In this document: positions 54,962 through 63,149 of the stretch, in pieces
How the letters are laid out: each line of letters begins with the position of its first letter
How positions within the stretch are numbered: the first letter of the stretch is position 1
Assembly (NCBI RefSeq): GCF_000384475.1
Contig: NZ_ARWB01000001.1
Location: forward strand, 4,389,494-4,453,493
Origin: Methylopila sp. M107
GTDB taxonomy: Bacteria > Pseudomonadota > Alphaproteobacteria > Rhizobiales > Methylopilaceae
Length of the DNA: 64,000 nucleotides
Direction of reading: 5' to 3'
Translations under genes and position numbers: made by a program
Notes under the pieces: model-generated
What the model was told of the DNA's origin: nothing
The model's database searches: none
Seen by the model: the letters and a program-made list of their open reading frames with translations, nothing else

Positions 54962-55091
54962 CCTACAAGATTGAATTCATTGAAGAATTTTCGGCGAAAA
55001 CTGGCTTGAAAGGCTTGAAAGCGCTTGAAAAGCTTTCAAGCCAACAATTATCTAATGAAATCAAATACTTGCAGCTTGAAAGGCTTGAAAG
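54917..55091. repeat. Iteron-like cluster (CTTGAAAG), candidate replication origin
   Basis: CTTGAAAG occurs at 54917, 54926, 55005, 55014, 55075 and 55084, with CTTGAAAAG at 55024, a variant CTCGAAAG at 54936 and an inverted CTTTCAAG at 55033. Repeats come in groups spaced 9-10 bp. They overlap the end of the primase-helicase gene and the small gene after it, with AT-rich DNA between (55040-55072). Confidence 0.75.
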
Positions 55092-55206
55092 CCCCTTTAG
55101 GGCGGGTGTCGCCGCTTTCGAGCGGCTCGCGACCCCGCCCCTGGGACTGGGCCGGCTCCACGAAAACAAAATACCTCAAACGCCCAAATCCAGAGCGTGG
55201 GTCTGA
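54958..55206 (+). CDS. Small protein overlapping the iterons
   Basis: An 82-residue frame whose ATG overlaps the primase-helicase stop (ATGA). The iterons translate into a leucine-rich heptad-like run (LKGLKALEKL, LQLERLESP). The protein may be real and coupled to the helicase, or an accident of the repeats. The C-terminus has no recognisable fold. I do not recognise a family. Confidence 0.45.
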   Translation: MTYKIEFIEEFSAKTGLKGLKALEKLSSQQLSNEIKYLQLERLESPFRAGVAAFERLATPPLGLGRLHENKIPQTPKSRAWV

Positions 55207-55826
55207 TGGCGCGCAACAGAAGAACACCGCGCAAGCCGGGCACGCCGGAGCAAGAGGCCTGGTGGCGATCTGCCAGATTCCGCGCACACGCTCGCGGGCT
55301 CGCTATCAGGAACATTGCTGAACTGGCCCGTCGGCCGAAGTGTGGGGCTAAGGCGAAGGCGACGGGGCAGCCCTGCCGCAATGCCGCGATGGCCAACGGG
55401 CGATGTCGCTATCATGGTGGTCGCACCCCGTCGGGCGATCAGTGGCACGTCGTCCAATTGCCGGACGATCCGCGGTCACCGGCCGCAGATCAGAAGCGAG
55501 CCCGTAAGCTCGCCGATCGCAAACTGATCGACCATCGTCGCCGGCTCAGGAAGGCGGGCATGACGCCCGAAGAGCGCGTCAAGCACGAGACCCGATCTCG
55601 CGCATTGCGTCCGGCGCCCGCTTTGAAACGCGAACGATCGCGCCTTCAGAGAATCCAGGCGGCCGAGATTAAGGAACTGCTGGATCGTCCGTCCCCGCCC
55701 AAGAGCGCCGAGATGCAGCAGATCGAGCGCGACCTAGCCGAACTTCGTGCGCAGATCGCCGAACGCGCAGAGCGCCATTCGGTCTCACTTTCAATATTCA
55801 CCGACAAGGAAGGACTTTTCTCATGA
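55206..55826 (+). CDS. Phage-type protein with Cys-rich HGG motif
   Basis: A 206-residue basic protein with the ATG at 55206 in a TGATG overlap with the previous stop. CGAKAKATGQPCRNAAMANG and RCRYHGGRTPSG form the short Cys/His HGG-type motif common in phage and mobile-element proteins. The second half is helical and charged (LQRIQAAEIKELLDR, QIERDLAELRAQIAERAER, coiled-coil-like). In other elements such proteins occur near small terminase subunits, but a terminase role is not shown here. The stop overlaps the following gene (ATGA). Confidence 0.65.
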   Translation: MARNRRTPRKPGTPEQEAWWRSARFRAHARGLAIRNIAELARRPKCGAKAKATGQPCRNAAMANGRCRYHGGRTPSGDQWHVVQLPDDPRSPAADQKRARKLADRKLIDHRRRLRKAGMTPEERVKHETRSRALRPAPALKRERSRLQRIQAAEIKELLDRPSPPKSAEMQQIERDLAELRAQIAERAERHSVSLSIFTDKEGLFS

Positions 55827-56128
55827 CCACGCGACGCAGACTTGCAGTCGAGGCCCGCGGCGACGTCCTAGATGATCTGCGGATCGAGGGCCTAAACGCC
55901 GCCTACCGACGAGCGATCAAGCTTCTCGAGGACGACACGGCCCCGGCGACGGCTCACGCCAGCCTTATCCGATGCATGTTCGACGCTGGCGGTCTTTTGC
56001 GCGCCGATCAGGACGATGAGCGTGAGAAGGAGCTGCATGAGATGACGGCTGACGAGGTGGCCGTCGCGCTACGTCAGGCCCAAGCCGACATAGAGAGCCG
56101 CAGGCAGAATACGGGCTTGTTCGACTGA
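55823..56128 (+). CDS. Hypothetical phage-module protein
   Basis: A 101-residue helical acidic protein whose ATG overlaps the HGG protein stop. LNAAYRRAIKLLEDDTAPATAHASLIRCMFDAGGLLRAD and the C-terminal VAVALRQAQADIESRR show no known motif. Position after the HGG protein and its size would fit a small terminase-like or adaptor protein, but this is only an impression from layout. Confidence 0.6.
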   Translation: MTTRRRLAVEARGDVLDDLRIEGLNAAYRRAIKLLEDDTAPATAHASLIRCMFDAGGLLRADQDDEREKELHEMTADEVAVALRQAQADIESRRQNTGLFD

Positions 56129-56153
56129 CGTGCTGGCCCCAATGGTCTACCTA

Positions 56154-56783
56154 CTATCGCCACGACTCCAACGCTCGTTCGGCGCCGGCGGGGTTATCCC
56201 TCAGGCGATAGATGGTTTGCCGAGACAGGCCGGTCGACTTGCCGATGTCGGATACGCCGCGGCCCGCCGCCAGCATTTCTTGAACTAGGTCGTACTGCGC
56301 TTGCGTGAAGCTCGGTTTGCGACCGCGATAGGCCGTCTGCCTGCCCTTCGCATGGTCGATGCCGGCCCGCTGGGCGTCCTTGGTCGCTTCCGCATGCGCT
56401 TGGGCCATCGCCGCCAAAAAAGCGATCATCGAGTCTCTGATGGCGCACTTCATCGGATCAGTCGTGGCGCCGTCGAACTCCATTCCGTTGATGATCGTCC
56501 GGACGACCACGCCCCGGTTCATGAACTCGCGCAGCGTCTCGGTGACATCAGTGTAATTGCGTCCGAGGCGATCGACCCACCGGACCACGAGCACGTCGCC
56601 CCGCCGCAGCATGTCGAATAGTCGACGACCTTCCGCCCGATCGCGCAGCTTGGTTGAAACGCCCGACACGCCGTGATCAGCCACGACGACGTCAAAGGCG
56701 TAGCCGGCCCTTTCCGCCTGCGTGCGCTGATGCTCGAGCGTCTGGTCAGCCGTAGAGACGCGAGCGTAGAGGACAGTCTGCAT
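56154..56783 (-). CDS. Serine recombinase (Tn3-resolvase/invertase type)
   Basis: A 209-residue small serine recombinase. The catalytic Ser is in LYARVSTADQTLEHQR (residue 10), and DRLGRNYTDVTETLREF, with the conserved Arg region, and AFLAAMAQAHAEATKDA are family features. The C-terminal HTH (GVSDIGKSTGLSRQTIYRLR) binds DNA. It is transcribed away from a region (56792-56910) with several resolvase-like half-sites. No Tn3-type transposase is present nearby. It could resolve multimers of the element or be left from a lost transposon. Confidence 0.92.
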   Translation of the reverse strand: MQTVLYARVSTADQTLEHQRTQAERAGYAFDVVVADHGVSGVSTKLRDRAEGRRLFDMLRRGDVLVVRWVDRLGRNYTDVTETLREFMNRGVVVRTIINGMEFDGATTDPMKCAIRDSMIAFLAAMAQAHAEATKDAQRAGIDHAKGRQTAYRGRKPSFTQAQYDLVQEMLAAGRGVSDIGKSTGLSRQTIYRLRDNPAGAERALESWR

Positions 56784-56791
56784 GGCGGATT

Positions 56792-56910
56792 ATCCGTCCG
56801 TTGAGATACTGTCCGATTATAATGTGTCCGTTGATCGGAAGTCAAGTCTAACGGACAGGGTTGAGCGGGTGTCTGCGGGAGTACGCACGGGCATACGCTA
56901 TCGGACAAGT
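56792..56910. promoter_or_regulatory. res-like recombination/operator region upstream of the resolvase
   Basis: Half-sites of the form TGTCCG(A/T)T occur in direct orientation (about 56796 as GTCCGTT, 56810 as TGTCCGATTATAAT, 56825 as TGTCCGTT) and inverted (AACGGACA at 56850-56857, ATCGGACA near 56900). The 56825/56850 pair is a perfect 8-bp inverted repeat with a 17-bp spacer. Tn3-type res sites use TGTCYGATA-like half-sites. The region is directly upstream of the resolvase gene, where res and its autorepressor sites are expected. Confidence 0.55.
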
Positions 56911-57044
56911 CAGATGCCGATTTTGATTGCGCCGAGAGAAAGCCAACCACTGGGACCCCGGCTCCCACCCCGTGGGGTAGTTCCGCCACGCGCGGCGCAG
57001 CCACCGCGACCGGCCATACTAAAAATCGGCTCGGCCAAACTTTT

Positions 57045-57057
57045 GGACAATCTGTCC
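57045..57057. promoter_or_regulatory. Palindromic site GGACA-N3-TGTCC, copy 4
   Basis: GGACAATCTGTCC, 46 bp before the HlyIII-family gene. It is related to the sites at 51132, 54804 and 54897. The 320-bp gap 56784-57103 holds this and the res-like region but no gene. Confidence 0.5.
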
Positions 57058-57103
57058 GCCATGCTCGGCCCGTGAGCCTTCCACGCTCCACGCCGGAATA
57101 CCC

Positions 57104-57760
57104 ATGAACGCCGTTTCTTCCTCAGAGCGAAAGCGAACCGTCGGAGAAATTGCGTGGGCGTATTCAACGGCCGAGCTATGGGCAGACGGGATCGTTCACG
57201 CCATCGGGCTCTTGTTGGTCGCGACTGGTTCGATCGCGCTGATGATCGCCGTTCGCGATGCGGCAGGGGCAACGGTCGCCGGTGTTTACCTGTGCTCGCT
57301 GACCTTCTCGTTCGTGGCGTCCGCGGCCTACAACATCTGGCCGGTCTCCCGGCTGAAGTGGCTGCTGCGCCGCTTCGACCAGTCGGCGATCTATTTATTG
57401 ATTGCAGGGACCTACACGCCGTTCCTGGCTTCGGTCGAGATGTGGGGCGCTCTGGCTAGCGTCTGGGCGGTCGCGTTCGTTGGAGTCGCGCTACGGATCT
57501 GGCGGCCAGGTGACTTCGACCGACTGTCAATCGCCCTCTATCTGCTGCTCGGCTGGAGCGGGGTCCTGCTGCTGGGCGAGCTCTTGCCGATCTTTCCGGG
57601 CTCGACGCTCGCGCTCATAGGCGCCGGCGGCGGCTTGTACTCGCTTGGCGTCATCTTTCACGTTTGGCGCCGGCTCCATTTCCAGAATGCGATCTGGCAC
57701 GCGTTCGTCCTCGCCGCCGCCTGCATTCACTACGCTGCTGTTTGGTCAACGCTGGTTTGA
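57104..57760 (+). CDS. Haemolysin III / PAQR-type membrane protein
   Basis: A 218-residue seven-helix membrane protein of the HlyIII (YqfA, PAQR) family. The zinc-binding signature is present: LWADGIVHAIGLLLVATGS, VASAAYNIWPVSRLKWLLRR, FDQSAIYLLIAGTYTPFLAS and a last-helix AIWHAFVLAAACIHYAAV. Biological function in bacteria is poorly defined; relatives are hydrolase-like membrane proteins. Finding it inside the phage-like module, between the resolvase and virion genes, suggests cargo rather than a phage function. Confidence 0.85.
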   Translation: MNAVSSSERKRTVGEIAWAYSTAELWADGIVHAIGLLLVATGSIALMIAVRDAAGATVAGVYLCSLTFSFVASAAYNIWPVSRLKWLLRRFDQSAIYLLIAGTYTPFLASVEMWGALASVWAVAFVGVALRIWRPGDFDRLSIALYLLLGWSGVLLLGELLPIFPGSTLALIGAGGGLYSLGVIFHVWRRLHFQNAIWHAFVLAAACIHYAAVWSTLV

Positions 57761-57888
57761 ATCGACCAACTCCCCCAACGAATGCGGCAGTCGGCGGACT
57801 CCAGTTTCGCGGAAATTACCCTGCACTTTCCTATATTCAGCGATTTCAGAGCCGTTAGCCTGACCTCAGCAAAGTGAGCTGAGGCAGG

Positions 57889-58392
57889 ATGTTGGAACTC
57901 GATCTCGACGATTTCGAAGGCCGGTTGAAACACCGGGAGACGATCTTCATGATCGCCCGCTTTCTCGAGCAGGCCGCCGCGGCGGAGAGCTTCGAAGAGG
58001 CAGGTCGACCCTTGTCCGACGCGGTCCGGTGTTTGCAGGGCGCCTCCCGCGGACCCGACCGCCTTGAGCGGCCGGCGCTCGACGAGAACGAACTCGAGCG
58101 GCTCCTGGACAGGGCTGAGTGGGTGCTCGGTCAGAGCAGCCACTGGGGCCGATATCCCTATTCGTCCGCAGTTGTCGACGGTCTGGCAGCTCTTGCTGAA
58201 CAGTTCACGATCTGGAACGGCCAAGCGGTCGACACGCCACCGATCGATACGCGCCAGCGGATCCAGATGTTGCAAAACGCTGCGCACAACGCGGCGCTGA
58301 CGAAGGAGATCAACGAGCGCGTCCATGCCCGCCGAAACCGGCGCGTCATCAGCCTCCTTGAATACCGAAACGCGAGGCGGACGCAGCCTTGA
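57889..58392 (+). CDS. Hypothetical protein
   Basis: A 167-residue helical acidic protein, ATG at 57889. The N-terminus LELDLDDFEGRLKHRETIF and the end NRRVISLLEYRNARRTQP have no family I recognise. It overlaps the next gene (TTGA), so the two are coupled and probably work together in the following virion gene cluster. Confidence 0.6.
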   Translation: MLELDLDDFEGRLKHRETIFMIARFLEQAAAAESFEEAGRPLSDAVRCLQGASRGPDRLERPALDENELERLLDRAEWVLGQSSHWGRYPYSSAVVDGLAALAEQFTIWNGQAVDTPPIDTRQRIQMLQNAAHNAALTKEINERVHARRNRRVISLLEYRNARRTQP

Positions 58393-58901
58393 CCCCGACA
58401 GATCGTCAGTTCGCCGCATACTTTGGAATCCCGCTGCGTGGCGACAGCTCTGCGCTCGACAATGCCGCGGAGCATTTCGCGAACGCCGCCGAAGGCGAGG
58501 ACCCGCTGGTTCAGTGCTCGTTGGCGCTCCGCTCGTTTCTGCTCGCATACGTCCGCGGGGAGCTAGTGAGTCAGCCCTTCGACGCAGCGCGGTTCTGGGA
58601 TCTTTCGGCGCGCGCCGGGATGACTTTGGTCCGGCACACCGACGCGCTCTCACTGAATCGCGCAATCTCGGGGTTCGACAATTTCCGCGAATTGATCGCG
58701 CTTTTCGCACTCCCGGAAGTTCCCGAGCTGGAGAAGCGTGGGCCGCTGGTCGATCGGCTCGACCAGGTCGCGATGTTTGCCGACGAACTCGACGTCCTAT
58801 GGCGCCGCGCGAAGATCAATTCCCGCGGCGCGCCCCTCGTTCGGTACCGGGCTTTTCAGGCCGCCGTATGCGCCGAAAACCCCACCGGCTTGGTGCACTA
58901 G
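58389..58901 (+). CDS. Hypothetical protein of the virion gene cluster
   Basis: A 170-residue protein starting at a TTG at 58389 in overlap with the previous stop. The N-terminal YFGIPLRGDSSALDNAAEHF and a C-terminal ADELDVLWRRAKINSRG show no known domain. Its place directly before the MC-type internal virion protein suggests a structural or assembly role. The start codon is uncertain. Confidence 0.55.
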   Translation: MTPTDRQFAAYFGIPLRGDSSALDNAAEHFANAAEGEDPLVQCSLALRSFLLAYVRGELVSQPFDAARFWDLSARAGMTLVRHTDALSLNRAISGFDNFRELIALFALPEVPELEKRGPLVDRLDQVAMFADELDVLWRRAKINSRGAPLVRYRAFQAAVCAENPTGLVH

Positions 58902-58913
58902 GAGATACCAGAG

Positions 58914-59720
58914 ATGTGTCCTCCCCTTGCACTTGCGGGCCTCGCCCTCTCCGCCGGCTCCGCGCTCGCGAACGCCTCCGCGCAGCGGCAGGTCGCCAAT
59001 GCGCGCGACGACGCGATGGAGGCCGAGCGCCTGCGCCAGGCGGCGTTCGACAAGCGGGCGCAGAACCTCAACACGAAGTCGCAGGACCGCTACCAGAACT
59101 TCGGCGGGAAGCAGGCCAAGCGCGCGGGCAAGCTCGGCGACTACTTCCAGGGCGACGCCAAGGGCCGCCAGACGGGGGCCGACAAGGTCAACGCCGGCGG
59201 CGTGCTCCCGGCGTCCAGCTCGAACATCACGGTCGCGGCGGAGAAGCGCTCGCTCGGCGACGCCGCGAAGTATGTCGACCAGCAGGGCGCCGCGCTCGGC
59301 GATCTTCGCGCCTTCGGGGACCTCGTCGGGCAGATCGGACGCGGACAGGCGCGCGACGCGACCACGATCGGCCAGATCGGCGATTCCAAGAAAGGGTCGG
59401 CCCAGATCCTGCCGCTCGAACTGGAAGCCGCCAACCAGCAAGGGAGCGGGCTGCGTCTTGTTGGCGATATTGCGCAGGGCTTCGGGAGCCTTGGAATAGC
59501 CGCCGGCCTGGCGAAGTCTCCTGTTGAGCCCGGCCATTCGCTCGGCGGCGGTCTCGGGCCGATCAACGCGACAACCGCGCGCGCATTGCCGCCGAGCGAC
59601 GTCAGCGCTGCCTTGGCGTCAATCTACGGGGACGGTTCGGCGCCGACGGGACCCACAACGTCGGGCCTCAATGGACCGTCGCTGCTTAACCTCTACTCCG
59701 GCCCTCGACGAGCTTGGTGA
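58914..59720 (+). CDS. Putative phage internal virion protein (gp14-like)
   Basis: A 268-residue protein. The start MCPPLALAGLALSAGSALA, a Cys right after Met followed by a hydrophobic stretch and then a long charged helix (NARDDAMEAERLRQAAFDKR), resembles the gp14-type internal core proteins of podoviruses. These form part of the ejection machine that reaches into the host envelope. The rest is Gly/Ala rich. The assignment rests on layout and the N-terminus only. Confidence 0.55.
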   Translation: MCPPLALAGLALSAGSALANASAQRQVANARDDAMEAERLRQAAFDKRAQNLNTKSQDRYQNFGGKQAKRAGKLGDYFQGDAKGRQTGADKVNAGGVLPASSSNITVAAEKRSLGDAAKYVDQQGAALGDLRAFGDLVGQIGRGQARDATTIGQIGDSKKGSAQILPLELEAANQQGSGLRLVGDIAQGFGSLGIAAGLAKSPVEPGHSLGGGLGPINATTARALPPSDVSAALASIYGDGSAPTGPTTSGLNGPSLLNLYSGPRRAW

Positions 59721-59724
59721 CGTG

Positions 59725-61122
59725 ATGGCGATCCGAACGAACGCAGCCTTCTACAATAACCCTCAGATCGGGGTCGCGTTTGCGAACCTGGCGGAGGCCT
59801 TCAAGCCGCCCAGCGGGTCTGACGTCGCCGGGTACGCCCAAGCGGAACTGACGCGCCAGAAAGCCCGAGGTCTGACCGAGGCCATGGACATGGCCAGGGC
59901 CGCCACGTTCAACCGTGACGCCTTCGACCGGGTCAACTCCGCGCTCGGAAATTACAATCCGACGCAAGGATTCGGGGCGCGCGACATGGAAAGCGCTGAT
60001 CGACGCTATGGCTACGACCAGTCGCTGGCAGGCACGAAATACTCTGCCGATCGCACTTTCGAGGCGTCGCGCGCGAACAACACTGAGAACAACTCGCGCC
60101 AGATCGTCGAAGCCGCGATGACGCCTGTGGCTGCGGGCGCCACGCGCTTCGTCCCGCCAGCGGTACAGTCCGCACTTGGCATCGGCGCGACGCAGGTCGG
60201 CACGCTTTCAGCCAACGAAGGCGAGACGGTCATTGCGCCCGACGGCCGCAGCTTGATGGGCAAACCGAAGGCGTTGACTGACGACCAGGTGCGCGGCGCC
60301 GTCATGCAGGATCTGCGGCGAACCGGCGAGCTCACGGACCGCAACCTCGCGGACATCATCATGGGCAAGGAAGCGCCGGTCCAGGCCGTCGGTCCGGATG
60401 GCAAAGTGCAGTTCATGACGCCCGGCGAGGCGGTGCGAACCCGTGCCCAGCCCGCGGTCGACGTCACGAAACAGGGCGAGGCGGCGGGGAAGATCCGCGG
60501 TGAGATCGCCCAGCTGCCGAGCTACAAGAACTACGCGCAAGCCGCGCCGATCTACAGTTCGATGCTCGAGACGGCAGGACGGGACACGAAGGCGTCCGAC
60601 CTCAACCTCGTCTATGGCCTCGGCAAGATCATGGACCCGGGGTCCGTCGTTCGTGAGGGCGAGATGGTCATGGTCAAGAACACGTCCGCGCTCCCCGACT
60701 GGCTCCAGGGCGCCATCGCGCAGCTCAATGGCGGCGCGGCGCTGACGCCCGACACGCGCGCCGCGCTGATGCGCGAGGCGCATTCCCGCATGACCTCCTA
60801 CGAGGACATCTACGCCCGCGATCTTGATCGTTACGCCGGCATCGTCGATCGGGCCGGGCTGAGCCGGTCCGACGTGCTGCCGAGCTTCCAACGGTCGAAG
60901 CAGTTCGAGCTTCCCACGAAGCCGCAGGCGGCGCAGGCACCTCTGCCCGGTGCGGCCGCGGCCACACCGTCGGCGCCGGTCAAGGTGTCGACGCCTGCCG
61001 AGGCGGCGAAGCTCCCGCCCGGTACGCCGATTATCCTGCCGGACGGCTCGCAAGGCGTCGTCCCGCAACGACCGCAGGCTCGACCGGCGCCCCGGGCCGC
61101 CGGCGCGTCGGGAGGTTGGTGA
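59725..61122 (+). CDS. Putative phage internal virion/structural protein
   Basis: A 465-residue protein with the ATG at 59725, 4 bp after the previous stop; a GTG precedes it directly. It is soluble and helical, with GYAQAELTRQKARGLTEAM and RDMESADRRYGYDQSLAGTK. A Pro/Ala-rich tail ends in AAGASGGW. Size and order (268, 465, 675 residues) parallel the increasing gp14-gp15-gp16 ejection series of T7-like phages, but clear homology cannot be claimed by eye. Confidence 0.55.
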   Translation: MAIRTNAAFYNNPQIGVAFANLAEAFKPPSGSDVAGYAQAELTRQKARGLTEAMDMARAATFNRDAFDRVNSALGNYNPTQGFGARDMESADRRYGYDQSLAGTKYSADRTFEASRANNTENNSRQIVEAAMTPVAAGATRFVPPAVQSALGIGATQVGTLSANEGETVIAPDGRSLMGKPKALTDDQVRGAVMQDLRRTGELTDRNLADIIMGKEAPVQAVGPDGKVQFMTPGEAVRTRAQPAVDVTKQGEAAGKIRGEIAQLPSYKNYAQAAPIYSSMLETAGRDTKASDLNLVYGLGKIMDPGSVVREGEMVMVKNTSALPDWLQGAIAQLNGGAALTPDTRAALMREAHSRMTSYEDIYARDLDRYAGIVDRAGLSRSDVLPSFQRSKQFELPTKPQAAQAPLPGAAAATPSAPVKVSTPAEAAKLPPGTPIILPDGSQGVVPQRPQARPAPRAAGASGGW

Positions 61123-63149
61123 TGGCTGACGAGTGGGCAGCTTTCCGGGTCCAGCCGGCGCCGGCCGGAGACGAATGGGCGCAGTTCCGTACCGCGCGGG
61201 CGCCAAGCGAGGCGCCCGCGCCGACGCCAGACCGTAACGTCCTGACCGACCTTCCGCTGAGCGCCGGGAGCGGGCTCGCGCGCGGCGCAGCCGAGACGGC
61301 AATGTTTCCCGTCACGGCGAGCCGGCTTCTGGATCGCGGCGCGGACTACCTGGCGGCGAAGGTCAGCGACGTCGCGCGGAGCGCGATCGGCGCGCAGCCG
61401 CTCCCTCCCGGCGAGATTGCGCGCCAGAACGCCGCCATACGCGGCCGATCGGTCATGGGGCAGCTCGACGACGGACAAGACCTTGTCCGCAAGATCATGG
61501 GCGACACGCTGCACAAGCCGACCACGACCGCGGGCGAGTACGCCCGGACGATCGGCGAGTTCGCGCCGACGGCGGTTATTGGCCCGGGCGGGCCGGTTGC
61601 GAAGGCCGTCGGTAACTTGCTCGTCCCGGCCGTCGCTTCGGAAACGGCTGGACAGCTCACGGAAGGGACCGCCATGGAGCCGTGGGCGCGCTTCGCGGGC
61701 GGCCTTAGCGGCAATCTCGCCGCGACCGGCGCGCGAGCCTATGCGAACGCGGACAACGCCATGGCGGCAGCCGCCGCGCGCGGCGTGACGCAGGCCGAGT
61801 ATGACGCCGCGCAGCGCCTGCAGGAAACGGCGGCGCGCATCGGCGTGCCGCTCTCCGGGCCGGAGGCCGTCCAGGAGGCCACGCGTGGCGCCACGAAACT
61901 CGCGGACCTCCAGCGTGTCGTCGAAGGCTCCCAAAGCGGCGGACAGGTCACGGCGCGCTTCTACAGCCAGAGGCCTAACCAGGTCGCGGCCGCGACCAGT
62001 TCGGCGCTGGACGCCATCTCGCCGGCCTCGCCTGTCCCGTCGACGCTCGGGCCGCGCGCGGCCGCCGTCGCACAAGAGACGCTTGACGACGCGCGACGCC
62101 GGATCAACGAAACGACGCGTCCGTACTATCAGGCGGCCGAAGGCCATCTGATCGACGACTTCGAACCCATTGCCCGCGATCCGGCGTTTCAGGCCTCGCT
62201 CCAGCGGCTGCGGTCGGATCCGGTTCTCGGGCCAACCTACCGCGACGTGCCGGACAACTCGATCGCGGTCGTCGACGCCGTCACGAAGGACATGCGCGAC
62301 CGTGGCGTCGCGCTCGGCAATGCCGCCAATCCGGGCTTCAGCAATCAGACGGCGGGCATGTATGGCGCGGGCGCTGCGGAGGCGCGCGACATCGCGCGGA
62401 CGCCGGCTCGCGGCGGCTCGCAGGCTTATGACGATGCGCTCGTTATGCAGGAGCAAGCGCGTCGCCAGAACCTCGAACCGCTCGAACAGGGACCACTCGG
62501 CCGGATCGCGGCCGCCCGTACGACGCCTGCGGCCTACAGCGAGATCCTCCCGCAGCAGCCGCTCGCGGGCGGCGCCGATGAGATCGTCGAGGCGATCATG
62601 CGCATCCGGCAACGCGACGCCGATCTTCCTGCAAACCTCGTCCGGCAGAACCTGGCGGACAGCTTCGACGCAGCCGGCCGGCGCATAGCGACCGGAGAAA
62701 ACCAGTCGGTAGGCGGTCGCTTCGCCAACGCTGTCGTGGGCACGCCGGAGCAGCGCGTCACGATGGACGCTGTGCTCGACGCCATCAACCGGCCCGGAGC
62801 TCGCGGCCAGCTAGGCAACCTTTTCGACGTCCTGCGTGCGACGAGCCAGCGCCGGCCGATGGGCAGCCCGACCGAGCCGAACAGGATGGTCAACGAGAGC
62901 CTAGACCGCATATCGGTCCCGGTCGCGATGGCTGCTGCGCCTGCGAGCGCAGGCTCGACGCTGTTTGGCGAGATCCGTGATCGCGTGCGGCTCGCAGCTC
63001 GCGACCGCGCGCACAATCAACTCGCAGAACTGTTCGTCGCGCCAGATAGCGTTCAACGGATTCGCGAACTCGGGCTGCAGGGAGCTGAAGCGCCCTGGGC
63101 TTCTATGCTGAGTCGGCAGACGACACAGGCAGCCGCGACCAGCCAATGA
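61122..63149 (+). CDS. Putative large phage internal virion protein
   Basis: A 675-residue protein starting at the ATG at 61122 (TGATG overlap with the previous stop, GGAGG six bases before). The N-terminus repeats a motif, DEWAAFRVQPA and DEWAQFRTARA, found at the start of many long phage structural proteins. A long alpha-helical central part (AEYDAAQRLQETAARIGVPL) and hydrophobic stretches such as VAMAAAPASAGSTLFGE follow. It is the last intact gene of the module. It could be the membrane-penetrating ejection protein. Confidence 0.55.
   Translation: MADEWAAFRVQPAPAGDEWAQFRTARAPSEAPAPTPDRNVLTDLPLSAGSGLARGAAETAMFPVTASRLLDRGADYLAAKVSDVARSAIGAQPLPPGEIARQNAAIRGRSVMGQLDDGQDLVRKIMGDTLHKPTTTAGEYARTIGEFAPTAVIGPGGPVAKAVGNLLVPAVASETAGQLTEGTAMEPWARFAGGLSGNLAATGARAYANADNAMAAAAARGVTQAEYDAAQRLQETAARIGVPLSGPEAVQEATRGATKLADLQRVVEGSQSGGQVTARFYSQRPNQVAAATSSALDAISPASPVPSTLGPRAAAVAQETLDDARRRINETTRPYYQAAEGHLIDDFEPIARDPAFQASLQRLRSDPVLGPTYRDVPDNSIAVVDAVTKDMRDRGVALGNAANPGFSNQTAGMYGAGAAEARDIARTPARGGSQAYDDALVMQEQARRQNLEPLEQGPLGRIAAARTTPAAYSEILPQQPLAGGADEIVEAIMRIRQRDADLPANLVRQNLADSFDAAGRRIATGENQSVGGRFANAVVGTPEQRVTMDAVLDAINRPGARGQLGNLFDVLRATSQRRPMGSPTEPNRMVNESLDRISVPVAMAAAPASAGSTLFGEIRDRVRLAARDRAHNQLAELFVAPDSVQRIRELGLQGAEAPWASMLSRQTTQAAATSQ

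Noticed and set aside
54804..57057. The GGACA-N3-TGTCC palindromes as additional resolvase res sites
   Set aside because: Their half-sites face outward relative to TGTCCG(A/T)T res half-sites and the spacing is too short.
61472..61489. Inverted repeat CGGACAA-N4-TTGTCCG as another copy of the element palindrome
   Set aside because: Spacing differs from GGACA-N3-TGTCC and it lies in the middle of a virion gene; probably chance.
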